Shown one piece after another: positions 33,759 to 41,907 of a stretch of 64,000 nt of DNA; the stretch's first letter is position 1; every line of letters starts with the position of its first letter. The stretch is taken from contig NZ_JSAK01000022.1 in assembly GCF_000802965.1 (NCBI RefSeq), positions 62,001 through 126,000 on the forward strand, in the 5' to 3' direction. This DNA is from Pseudomonas fluorescens (lineage in GTDB: Bacteria > Pseudomonadota > Gammaproteobacteria > Pseudomonadales > Pseudomonadaceae). The notes under the pieces were generated by a model that had not been told where the DNA came from, made no database searches, and worked only from the letters and a program-made list of their open reading frames with translations. The translations under genes and the position numbers were made by a program.

Positions 33759-35366
33759 TCAGTGACGGAAGTGGCGCATGCCGGTGAAGACCATGGCGAT
33801 GCCGGCTTCGTCGGCAGCAGCAATCACTTCAGCATCACGCATCGAACCGCCTGGCTGGATCACTGCAGTGATGCCGACCTTGGCCGCGTTGTCCAGGCCA
33901 TCGCGGAACGGGAAGAACGCGTCGGAGGCCATTACCGAACCGGCTACCTGCAGGCCGGCATGTTCAGCCTTGATCGCAGCGATACGAGCCGAGTTCACGC
34001 GGCTCATCTGGCCGGCGCCGACACCGATGGTCTGGCGGTTTTTGGCGTAGACGATGGCGTTGGACTTGACGTACTTGGCCACTTTCCAGGCGAAGATCAG
34101 GTCGTTGATTTCCTGTTCGGTCGGAGCGCGTTTGGTCACGACTTTCAGGTCATCGGCGCCGATCATGCCGATGTCGCGGCTCTGTACCAGCAGGCCACCG
34201 TTGACGCGTTTGTAGTCCCAGGCAGCGGCGCGATCAGCCGACCACTCGCCGCAGGCCAGCAGGCGTACGTTGGCTTTGGCGGCCACGATGGCGCGGGCTT
34301 CTTCGCTGACGCTCGGCGCGATGATCACTTCGACGAACTGACGCTCGACGATGGCTTTTGCGGTTTCAGCATCCAGTTCGCGGTTGAAGGCAATGATGCC
34401 TCCGAACGCGGATTCGGTGTCGGTGGCGTAGGCCAGGTCGTAGGCCTTGCGGATACCGCCTTCGGCGTCCGGGCTGACGGCCACGCCGCAAGGGTTGGCG
34501 TGCTTGACGATCACGCAAGCCGGTTTGACGAAGCTCTTCACGCATTCCAGCGCGGCGTCGGTGTCAGCCACGTTGTTGTAGGACAGCTCTTTGCCTTGCA
34601 GCTGGGTCGCGGTGGCGATGCCGACTTCGGCAGGCTTGGCTTCCACGTAGAACGCCGCGCTCTGGTGCGGGTTCTCGCCGTAGCGCATTTCCTGGGCCTT
34701 GATGAACTGGCTGTTGAAAGTGCGCGGGAATTCGCTGCGACCTTCGGTGCTCAGTGTGTCGGCAGCCTGGTTCACGGTGCCCATGTAGTTGGCGATCATG
34801 CCGTCGTAGGCAGCGGTGTGTTCGAAGGCCTTGAGCATCAGGTCGAATCGCTGAGCGTAGGTCAGGCCGCCGGCTTTCAGGTTTTCGAGGACGCTGGCGT
34901 AATCGCTGGCGTTGACCACGATGGCCACATCTTTATGGTTCTTGGCTGCCGAACGAACCATGGTCGGGCCACCGATGTCGATGTTTTCAATCGCGGTCGG
35001 CAGGTCGCAGCCTGGCTTGTTGATGGTGGCTTCGAACGGGTACAGGTTGACCGCTACCAGGTCGATCGGCTTGATGCCGTGCTCGTTCATGATGGCGTCG
35101 TCGATACCGCGACGACCGAGGATCCCGCCGTGGATTTTCGGGTGCAGGGTTTTCACCCGACCGTCCATCATTTCGGCAAAACCGGTGTAATCCGCGACTT
35201 CCACTGCGGCAACGCCGTTGTCCTGCAGCAGCTTGAACGTTCCGCCGGTAGAGAGGATCTCGACGCCCAGGGCTTCAAGTTCTTTGGCGAATTCAAGGAT
35301 CCCGGTCTTGTCGGAAACGCTGATCAAGGCGCGGCGGATCGGCAGGCGGGTAGTCTGGTCGGTCAT
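33759..35366 (-). CDS. purH: Bifunctional AICAR transformylase/IMP cyclohydrolase
   Basis: Catalyses the last two steps to IMP. The 535-residue product starts MTDQTTRLPIRRALISVSDK (ATG 35366; three further in-frame upstream starts are not supported). The N-terminal MGS-like cyclohydrolase domain (TGGTFKLLQDNGV; GRVKTLHPKIHGGILGRRG) is followed by the transformylase domain (LRYGENPHQSAAFY; KHANPCGVA). Fis gene lies immediately upstream; the order fis-purH-purD matches P. aeruginosa. Confidence 0.98.
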   Translation of the reverse strand: MTDQTTRLPIRRALISVSDKTGILEFAKELEALGVEILSTGGTFKLLQDNGVAAVEVADYTGFAEMMDGRVKTLHPKIHGGILGRRGIDDAIMNEHGIKPIDLVAVNLYPFEATINKPGCDLPTAIENIDIGGPTMVRSAAKNHKDVAIVVNASDYASVLENLKAGGLTYAQRFDLMLKAFEHTAAYDGMIANYMGTVNQAADTLSTEGRSEFPRTFNSQFIKAQEMRYGENPHQSAAFYVEAKPAEVGIATATQLQGKELSYNNVADTDAALECVKSFVKPACVIVKHANPCGVAVSPDAEGGIRKAYDLAYATDTESAFGGIIAFNRELDAETAKAIVERQFVEVIIAPSVSEEARAIVAAKANVRLLACGEWSADRAAAWDYKRVNGGLLVQSRDIGMIGADDLKVVTKRAPTEQEINDLIFAWKVAKYVKSNAIVYAKNRQTIGVGAGQMSRVNSARIAAIKAEHAGLQVAGSVMASDAFFPFRDGLDNAAKVGITAVIQPGGSMRDAEVIAAADEAGIAMVFTGMRHFRH

Positions 35367-35395
35367 TTCAATTTCCATCAAAAGCAAAGGAGTCA

Positions 35396-35430
35396 GCAAA
35401 AAAGGCGACCGGTTTTACGCGGGCGCCTTT
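35396..35430 (-). terminator. Terminator after fis
   Basis: On the minus strand the stem AAAGGCG...CGCCTTT ends in a T-run (TTTTTT). It lies 17-52 bases after the fis stop and upstream of purH. Confidence 0.82.
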
Positions 35431-35447
35431 CTGGTTTGATTGAATGC

Positions 35448-35768
35448 TTACAGCAAATCGTACTGCTTGAGTTTCTTGCGCAGCGTGCCCCGGTTCAGTC
35501 CGAGCATCTCGCTGGCCTTGGTCTGGTTGCCCTTGACGTAGTTCATCACGCATTCGAGCAGGGGAGCCTCGACTTCGGAGAGCACCAGGTTGTACACATC
35601 CGTGACGGCCGCGCCCTCAAGGTGGGCGAAATAATTGTGCAGCGCTTTCTCGACACTCCCGCGAAGGGTCTGACCTTCTTCGCTCGGGGTATTGAGGTGC
35701 TGTTTCAAATTTACGTTGTCGCTCACGGGTGTTGTTCCACTCACTAAAGTCTCGGTCATCATCGTCAT
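35448..35768 (-). CDS. fis: DNA-binding protein Fis
   Basis: Nucleoid-associated regulator, 106 residues. The C-terminal helix-turn-helix GNQTKASEMLGLNRGTLRKK is identical in type to enteric Fis. Start at ATG 35768, which overlaps the dusB stop as ATGA; the open frame upstream is dusB in another frame. The dusB-fis pairing is conserved in gammaproteobacteria. Confidence 0.97.
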   Translation of the reverse strand: MTMMTETLVSGTTPVSDNVNLKQHLNTPSEEGQTLRGSVEKALHNYFAHLEGAAVTDVYNLVLSEVEAPLLECVMNYVKGNQTKASEMLGLNRGTLRKKLKQYDLL

Positions 35769-36775
35769 GCGGCCACCCACTCTCCGTCCCCTGTCAGGCT
35801 CTTGTAACGCCCGGCAAAGAAGCCCCGAACGTTGGCGCATTGTGCTTCCGTATCTTCCAAACGATTGAAGTGGGCGCGAAACTCCCTGGCGCCCGGCAAG
35901 GTTGCGAGATACCAGCCCACATGCTTTCGAGCAATGCGTACGCCCATCACGTCTCCATAGAAGGCGTGCAGCGCAGCCAGATGCTCTAGCAGGATGCGTT
36001 CCACCTCGATCAGGTCCAGCGCCGGGAGTTTCTCGCCGGTACGCAGGAAATGGTCGATCTCGCGAAAAATCCATGGCCGCCCCTGGGCAGCCCGGCCAAC
36101 CAGCAGGCCGTCGGCACCGGTCGCGTCGAGCACGTATCGGGCCTTTTCTGGCGAATCGATGTCGCCATTGGCGAAGACCGGCATCGACACCGCCTGCTTG
36201 ATCGCGGCGATGGTGTCGTACTCGGCTTCACCGGTGTACAGATCGGCACGGGTGCGGCCATGGACCGCCAACGCCGTAATGCCTGCCTGCTCGGCGATCT
36301 TCGCCACCGTCAAGCCATTCTTGTTGTCCCGGTCCCAGCCGGTACGGATCTTCAGGGTCACCGGCACATCAACCGCAGCCACGACGGCTTGCAGGATTTC
36401 GGTGACCAGTGCTTCATCTTTTAACAGTGCGGAACCGGCAGCCTTGTTGCAGACCTTCTTCGCCGGACAGCCCATGTTGATATCAATAATCTGCGCGCCC
36501 AACTCAACGTTTGCCCGGGCTGCATCCGCCAGCATCTGCGCGTCGCCACCGGCGATCTGTACCGAGCGGGGCTCGGGATCACCTTCGTGGATCATGCGCA
36601 TGCGCGACTTGCGGGTGTTCCACAAACTCATGTCACTGGTGACCATTTCCGAGACTACTAGTCCCGCGCCCAATCGCTTGCACAGCTGACGAAAGGGTTG
36701 ATCGGTGACACCCGCCATTGGGGCGAGAATCAAGCCGTTATGTAATGTGTATGGACCGATGCGTACCGCCGACAT
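35765..36775 (-). CDS. dusB: tRNA-dihydrouridine synthase B
   Basis: FMN-dependent enzyme reducing uridine in tRNA D-loops, 336 residues. LILAPMAGVTDQPFRQLCKR, INMGCPAKKVCNKAAGSALL (catalytic Cys in CPAKKVC) and ALAVHGRTRADLYTGEAEYD are Dus signatures. The promoter for dusB-fis should lie in the 185 bases upstream (36776-36960), which hold no gene. Confidence 0.97.
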   Translation of the reverse strand: MSAVRIGPYTLHNGLILAPMAGVTDQPFRQLCKRLGAGLVVSEMVTSDMSLWNTRKSRMRMIHEGDPEPRSVQIAGGDAQMLADAARANVELGAQIIDINMGCPAKKVCNKAAGSALLKDEALVTEILQAVVAAVDVPVTLKIRTGWDRDNKNGLTVAKIAEQAGITALAVHGRTRADLYTGEAEYDTIAAIKQAVSMPVFANGDIDSPEKARYVLDATGADGLLVGRAAQGRPWIFREIDHFLRTGEKLPALDLIEVERILLEHLAALHAFYGDVMGVRIARKHVGWYLATLPGAREFRAHFNRLEDTEAQCANVRGFFAGRYKSLTGDGEWVAA

Positions 36776-36960
36776 AGGACTTCCCTGTTGTGGGGCCGGA
36801 TCATGAGAGTTCGAAAAAGGGTTGGCATGATACCCGCTCTCGATGACTGGATAAAGGCTGAATTGAACAAAATCTGAACAGTTATTCTGTTATCGCCAGC
36901 GGTTTGGTCTGAAGGGGCAAAGTCAGAAAGCCGTCGTCAACTGAGGATCAGAGAACCGTT

Positions 36961-38217
36961 TTACTCGGGGGAGTGGAAGCTCAGGCTGTAGTTCACCGCT
37001 TTGGCGCCTGGGTCGAGAATGTCCAGGGCAATGTGGATCGGCGTCTGCGGCGGCATTTCCACCATGCCTTCAAGGTCGCCATTGAGGTATTCGCCGGGTT
37101 TGAAGCGTCGGCTGGCAATCAGATGGCCATTGAGGTCGGCAAAGCGCAGTTCCAGTAGCGGGAACGGCTGGGAAAATGGCGCGCGGTTGTAGATGATCGC
37201 GTCGACCACCAGCGCGCCGCTGAATTCTGGATGGCTGCGGACCACCAGGTTGCTGCTTTTGATTTTTGCGATGTCGACCTTGGAGGGCACGGTGCAGCCG
37301 ATTTGCGGGCAAAACTGTTGGAACCACGGGCGGTATTGGTCCTGCCGCGCCAGTTCGTCGAAGTGGTAGGCAACGTATTGACCTGCCAGAGCGCCGGCAC
37401 CGAGCAGGACCAGCAGCAGCCAGAAAAGCCGGCGCGCCCATGGCGAGCGGCGTCTTTGCCAGTCGAGCTGCAGCGGATCGTCGGTCAGGTCTTGCAGTAC
37501 GTCGGCGCGAACGCCGGGTTCGCTGCGTTCGCGGCGTTTGCGCAAGGGCTCGACCGAAGGCAGGTCTTCTTCGATTTCATCGGTGGTTGTTGCCGACAGG
37601 CGTTCTTTAGGAAGCGGGGTATCGAGCGGGTCGTGCAGGCGCAATTGTGGCGGCTGTGCTTCGTCGTCCAGTTCTATCGGTTCCAGCGACAACGACAGAG
37701 ACGGTTCGGTGCGGGAGTTTTTGCTCGGCTCTGGAATCGGTTGCGGGTCGTCGAGCGCATCGAGGGCGTCGAGGTCCTCGGCCGTTTGCGCGCGATCGGC
37801 AGCCGATTCGCTGAACAGGCTGTCGGACCACGGTTCTTCGTCGGTTTCGACGCTGTCGCGACGGGCACTGAGCGTGTCCTCGCGGTGCCGGCCAAACTCT
37901 GTGGTTGGCTGGATTTCCCGCTGTTCAAGGCGGGCGAGTTCTTCGTCGAGGTCCAGGGTGTCCAGGTCCAGTTCAGCGGCGGACCATTGTTTTTGACTGA
38001 TGGCCTTTGGTTCTACCGGTTCCGGCACTTCAACGATGGCCGCAGGGGCTGGCGCGACCGGCTCCTTGCCGGCCTGCTCAAGCAACTGCTTGGCGGCATT
38101 GAACACCTGAAGGCATGAGCCACAGCGAACGACCCCGCGTGCCACGCTCAACTGAGCATGGCTGACGCGGAAGCTGGTTTGGCAATGCGGGCACTGGGTG
38201 ACGAAGCTGTCGGTCAT
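36961..38217 (-). CDS. Zinc-ribbon and DUF3426 membrane protein
   Basis: 418-residue protein. The N-terminus has a zinc-ribbon (TQCPHCQTSFRV and VVRCGSCLQVFN, Cys pairs CxxC twice). A long acidic, low-complexity linker (about 60-255) leads to one TM segment (RRLFWLLLVLLGAGALAGQY, about residue 265) and a C-terminal periplasmic DUF3426 domain. It lies 30 bases downstream of prmA, so the two are likely cotranscribed. Function unknown. Confidence 0.9.
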   Translation of the reverse strand: MTDSFVTQCPHCQTSFRVSHAQLSVARGVVRCGSCLQVFNAAKQLLEQAGKEPVAPAPAAIVEVPEPVEPKAISQKQWSAAELDLDTLDLDEELARLEQREIQPTTEFGRHREDTLSARRDSVETDEEPWSDSLFSESAADRAQTAEDLDALDALDDPQPIPEPSKNSRTEPSLSLSLEPIELDDEAQPPQLRLHDPLDTPLPKERLSATTTDEIEEDLPSVEPLRKRRERSEPGVRADVLQDLTDDPLQLDWQRRRSPWARRLFWLLLVLLGAGALAGQYVAYHFDELARQDQYRPWFQQFCPQIGCTVPSKVDIAKIKSSNLVVRSHPEFSGALVVDAIIYNRAPFSQPFPLLELRFADLNGHLIASRRFKPGEYLNGDLEGMVEMPPQTPIHIALDILDPGAKAVNYSLSFHSPE

Positions 38218-38247
38218 GCGGCGATCCGGTTTATGCAGGCGCCCATT

Positions 38248-39126
38248 CTAGCGCCGACGGCCTGTGATGCGCACCCAGCCATCGCGATTGGCGATCGGAT
38301 CCAGATCGAAGTCCTTGGCGTAGGCTGCGGCGACTTCGTCACCTTGCTCGGCAAGGATGCCCGACAGCGCCAGGCGCCCGCCGGACTTGACCAGGCCGGA
38401 CAACTGCGGCGCCAGGGACACCAGCGGGCCAGCGAGGATATTGGCCACCAGCACATCGGCCTGAACCTGCGGCAAATCTTCCGGCAGATACAGTGGGAAC
38501 GACTCGTCGGCGATATTATTGCGCCCGGCGTTGTCGCGGGAGGCTTCCAGCGCCTGCACGTCGATGTCGGTGCCGACAGCTTCCTTGGCGCCCAGCAGCA
38601 GGGCGGCAATTGCCAGAATCCCCGAGCCGCAGCCGAAGTCCAGCACATTGCAGTCTTTCAGGTCCTGACCGTCGAGCCATTCCAGGCACAGTGCGGTGGT
38701 CGGGTGGGTGCCGGTACCGAACGCCAATCCCGGGTCCAACAGCAGGTTGACGGCGTCGGGCTCGGGCGCGGCGTGCCAGCTCGGCACGATCCACAGGCGC
38801 TGGCCGAAACGCATCGGCTGGAAGCCGTCCATCCAGCTGCGTTCCCAGTCCTGGTCTTCGATCACTTCACTGTGGTGTTCGGGCAACGGGTTTCCGGTCA
38901 ACAGCTCAAGGTGCGCCAGTACCGGGCCGGGTTCGGTGCCACCTTCGAACAGGGCCAGCAGGTGCGTGTGCGACCACAGTGGCGTGGTGTTGAGTTCCGG
39001 TTCGAAGATCGGCTGATCTTCGGCGTCCATGAAGGTCACCGACACGGCGCCCACTTCAAGGAAAGCGTCTTCGTAGGTTTCGGCTTGTTCTGGGCTGATG
39101 GCGAGACGGACTTGCAGCCAAGGCAT
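38248..39126 (-). CDS. prmA: Ribosomal protein L11 methyltransferase
   Basis: Trimethylates ribosomal protein L11. The 292-residue product starts MPWLQVRLAISPEQAETYED at 39126; the frame open beyond it runs through a REP element. The SAM-binding motif VLDFGCGSGILAIAALLLGA and the preceding GLAFGTGTHPTTALCLEWL are diagnostic, as is the post-motif VANILAGPLVSLAPQL (NPP-like motif IV replaced by NIL as in PrmA). Confidence 0.97.
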   Translation of the reverse strand: MPWLQVRLAISPEQAETYEDAFLEVGAVSVTFMDAEDQPIFEPELNTTPLWSHTHLLALFEGGTEPGPVLAHLELLTGNPLPEHHSEVIEDQDWERSWMDGFQPMRFGQRLWIVPSWHAAPEPDAVNLLLDPGLAFGTGTHPTTALCLEWLDGQDLKDCNVLDFGCGSGILAIAALLLGAKEAVGTDIDVQALEASRDNAGRNNIADESFPLYLPEDLPQVQADVLVANILAGPLVSLAPQLSGLVKSGGRLALSGILAEQGDEVAAAYAKDFDLDPIANRDGWVRITGRRR

Positions 39127-39245
39127 GGCGGGCACCTTTGAAAAATATTGATTGCAGCCTAGCGGGCTGCGAGAAGCGCGCAAGTTTACGCGAGAGAGCG
39201 GCAGATGACGACCGGGTTGGCAATGCACGGGAGCGAATGCATAAC

Positions 39246-39381
39246 CTGTGGCGAGGGAGCTTGCTACCGCTGGAGCGCGAAGCGGTCCCAAAATGGCAGA
39301 GCTGGATCTGTCTGATTCGGCACGGTGGGATAATCTGGCGGTTGCTGCGCAACCGAGCGGGAGCAAGCTCCCTCGCCACAG
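39246..39381. repeat. REP-type palindrome
   Basis: Arms CTGTGGCGAGGGAGCTTGCT and AGCAAGCTCCCTCGCCACAG, with one mismatch in the inner stem. Same class as 414-539 and 7748-7849. Confidence 0.88.
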
Positions 39382-39410
39382 GGTTTTGCATTGAGCCGCT
39401 TCCAGAAACA

Positions 39411-39436
39411 ACAAAGCCGCCCGAAGGCGGCTTTGT
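39411..39436 (-). terminator. Terminator after accC
   Basis: Perfect 11-base stem ACAAAGCCGCC / GGCGGCTTTGT with a four-base loop, followed on the minus strand by TGTTTCT. It ends the aroQ-accB-accC operon. Confidence 0.88.
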
Positions 39437-39454
39437 CAGGTGCAGGTTCGAAGC

Positions 39455-40813
39455 TTAGTGCTTCTCGCCAGCCAGCTTGTGCTCGAGGTAGTGAATGTTC
39501 ACGCCCCCTTTGCAGAAGCCTTCATCGCGGGTCAGGTCGCGGTGCAGCGGGATGTTGGTCTTGATCCCGTCGACCACGATCTCGTCCAGCGCATTGCGCA
39601 TGCGCGCCATGGCTTCGTCACGGGTTGCGCCGTAGGTGATCAGCTTGCCGATCAACGAATCGTAGTTCGGCGGAACGGCATAACCACTGTACAGGTGCGA
39701 GTCGACGCGAACGCCGTTGCCGCCTGGAGCGTGGAAGTGCTTGACCGTGCCCGGGCTCGGCATGAAGGTTTTCGGGTCTTCGGCGTTGATCCGGCATTCC
39801 AGCGCGTGACCGCGGATAACGACGTCATCCTGGGTGAACGACAGCTTGTTGCCGGCGGCGATGCTGAGCATCTCCTTGACGATGTCGATGCCGGTGACCA
39901 TTTCCGAAACCGGGTGCTCTACCTGGACACGAGTGTTCATCTCGATGAAGTAGAAACGACCGTTCTCGTACAGGAACTCGAAAGTGCCCGCGCCACGGTA
40001 ACCGATGTCGATGCACGCCTTGACGCAGCGAGCGAAAACTTCCTGGCGAGCCTTCTCGTCGATGCCCGGTGCCGGCGCCTCTTCGAGAACTTTCTGGTGA
40101 CGACGTTGCAGCGAGCAATCGCGGTCGCCCAGATGGATGGCGTGGCCCTGGCCGTCGGAAAGAACCTGAACTTCCACGTGGCGCGGGTTGGTCAGGAATT
40201 TTTCCAGATAGACCATCGGGTTGCCGAACGCCGCGCCTGCTTCGGAGCGGGTCAGTTTGGCCGAGGAAATCAGGTCCTCTTCTTTATGCACAACGCGCAT
40301 GCCGCGACCACCACCGCCGCCAGCGGCTTTGATGATCACCGGATAACCGACTTCGCGACCAATGCGCAGAGCGGTTTCTTCGTCTTCCGGCAGCGGGCCG
40401 TCGGAACCCGGAACGGTCGGTACGCCGGCAGCGATCATGGCGTGCTTGGCCGAAACCTTGTCGCCCATCAGGCGGATGGTTTCAGCTTTCGGGCCGATGA
40501 AGGCGAAGCCGGAGTTCTCGACCTGTTCGGCGAAGTCGGCGTTTTCCGCGAGGAAACCGTAGCCAGGGTGAATGGCGGTGGCGCCGGTCACTTCGGCCGC
40601 GGCGATGATGGCCGGGATGTGCAGGTAGGAGTGGGCGGCCGATGCCGGACCGATGCAGACGGATTCGTCTGCCAGGCCCAGGTGCATCAGTTCCTTGTCA
40701 GCCTTGGAATAAACGGCGACGGTCTTGATGCCCATCTCTTTGCAGGCGCGCAGAATCCGCAGTGCGATCTCACCGCGGTTGGCGATCAGAACTTTTTCCA
40801 ACTTCGCAGTCAT
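39455..40813 (-). CDS. accC: Acetyl-CoA carboxylase, biotin carboxylase subunit
   Basis: ATP-grasp enzyme that carboxylates the biotin on AccB, the first half of the malonyl-CoA-forming reaction of fatty acid synthesis. 452 residues from MTAKLEKVLIANRGEIALRI (ATG 40813; a start 7 codons earlier is not supported). IIKAAGGGGGRGMRVVHKEE is the ATP-binding loop; EHPVSEMVTGIDIVKEML is also diagnostic. It follows accB by 17 bases. Confidence 0.98.
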   Translation of the reverse strand: MTAKLEKVLIANRGEIALRILRACKEMGIKTVAVYSKADKELMHLGLADESVCIGPASAAHSYLHIPAIIAAAEVTGATAIHPGYGFLAENADFAEQVENSGFAFIGPKAETIRLMGDKVSAKHAMIAAGVPTVPGSDGPLPEDEETALRIGREVGYPVIIKAAGGGGGRGMRVVHKEEDLISSAKLTRSEAGAAFGNPMVYLEKFLTNPRHVEVQVLSDGQGHAIHLGDRDCSLQRRHQKVLEEAPAPGIDEKARQEVFARCVKACIDIGYRGAGTFEFLYENGRFYFIEMNTRVQVEHPVSEMVTGIDIVKEMLSIAAGNKLSFTQDDVVIRGHALECRINAEDPKTFMPSPGTVKHFHAPGGNGVRVDSHLYSGYAVPPNYDSLIGKLITYGATRDEAMARMRNALDEIVVDGIKTNIPLHRDLTRDEGFCKGGVNIHYLEHKLAGEKH

Positions 40814-40830
40814 CAAAGGCTCTCCGCGGT

Positions 40831-41295
40831 TCAAACGATGGTGAACAGCGGTTGGTCGTACTCAACCGGCTGGCCGTCTTCGACGAGGATGGATTCGATC
40901 ACACCGCTGGTTTCAGCTTCGATGTGGTTCATCATCTTCATGGCTTCAACGATGCACAGGGTGTCGCCTTTCTTCACGGTCTGGCCGACTTCAACGAAGG
41001 ACGGCGAGGTTGGCGAAGATTTGCGATAGAACGTACCGACCATCGGCGAACGGGCAACGGTGCCGTTCAACACAGGTGCGGCCGGAGCAGCAGGGGCGGC
41101 AGCGGCAGCCGGAGCGGCGGCAGCGACAGGCGCGGCAGCCGGAGCAGGCATTGGAGCCGGTGCGTAGTACTGCTGAGCCGGGGTCTTGCTATGGCGGCTG
41201 ATGCGTACGGACTCTTCGCCTTCCTTGATCTCGAGCTCGTCGATGCCGGACTCTTCCAGCAATTCGATCAGTTTCTTAACTTTACGGATATCCAT
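40831..41295 (-). CDS. accB: Biotin carboxyl carrier protein
   Basis: 154-residue carrier of acetyl-CoA carboxylase. The N-terminal part MDIRKVKKLIELLEESGIDE is followed by an Ala/Pro-rich hinge (about residues 45-75) and the biotinyl domain with the biotinylated lysine in CIVEAMKMMNHIEAE near residue 120. Lies between aroQ (24 bases) and accC (17 bases). Confidence 0.98.
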   Translation of the reverse strand: MDIRKVKKLIELLEESGIDELEIKEGEESVRISRHSKTPAQQYYAPAPMPAPAAAPVAAAAPAAAAAPAAPAAPVLNGTVARSPMVGTFYRKSSPTSPSFVEVGQTVKKGDTLCIVEAMKMMNHIEAETSGVIESILVEDGQPVEYDQPLFTIV

Positions 41296-41319
41296 GAATC
41301 ATCAACTCCCAAGGGTCGG

Positions 41320-41775
41320 TCAGGGGCGGTTAACTTGTTGTTCAAGCTGTTCCAGGGCGGCCTCCAGGGCCAGTCGATAACCGCTGGCGCCAAGGCCGCA
41401 GATCACTCCCACCGCTACATCGGAGAAGTAAGAGTGATGGCGGAAAGGTTCGCGTTTGTGCACGTTAGACAAATGCACTTCGATGAATGGGATGCTCACC
41501 GCCAGCAGCGCGTCACGTAATGCGACACTTGTATGCGTAAAAGCTGCCGGGTTTATCAAAATGAAGTCCACGCCTTCGGTACGGGCGGCATGGATGCGGT
41601 CGATCAGTTCGTACTCGGCATTGCTTTGCAGGTGCAGCAGATGGTGGCCGGATTCGCGGGCGCGGCGTTCCAGGTCCTGGTTGATCTGCGCCAGCGTCGT
41701 GGCGCCATAGGTGCCCGGTTCACGGGTGCCGAGCAGGTTCAGGTTGGGTCCGTGCAGAACGAGTAGCGTCGCCAT
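41320..41775 (-). CDS. aroQ: 3-Dehydroquinate dehydratase, type II
   Basis: Shikimate-pathway enzyme, 151 residues. LVLHGPNLNLLGTREPGTYG carries the catalytic Tyr; NPAAFTHTSVALRDALLAV and HLSNVHKREPFRHHSYFSDV are the other active-site segments. First gene of the aroQ-accB-accC operon; the 132-base gap upstream to dsbD should carry the promoter. Confidence 0.98.
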   Translation of the reverse strand: MATLLVLHGPNLNLLGTREPGTYGATTLAQINQDLERRARESGHHLLHLQSNAEYELIDRIHAARTEGVDFILINPAAFTHTSVALRDALLAVSIPFIEVHLSNVHKREPFRHHSYFSDVAVGVICGLGASGYRLALEAALEQLEQQVNRP

Positions 41776-41907
41776 CGGCGGTTCCTTTGTTATCTGTGTG
41801 CAATTGTCAGAACCCGGCGACTATGCCGCAAAGCCTTTGTGACTGTCCAGTTCTCTGCAATAGCCAGCACGATTACCGATGTTTGCGCGAAATATGTGAC
41901 CGCTTGA

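Larger units (their letters stand above)
39127..39454. other. Intergenic region between accC and prmA
   Basis: No gene seen. It contains a REP palindrome (39246-39381), the accC terminator (39411-39436) and, nearest prmA, about 110 bases that should carry the prmA promoter. Confidence 0.8.

Noticed and set aside
33714..35747. A 677-codon plus-strand frame opposite purH and fis
   Set aside because: purH and fis are certain on the minus strand; the frame is an antisense shadow.
39127..39414. Upstream extension of prmA (and likewise urtB at 7707-7850 and dsbD at 43651-44079)
   Set aside because: The extra codons run through REP palindromes or a neighbouring gene; the family N-termini begin at the internal ATG.
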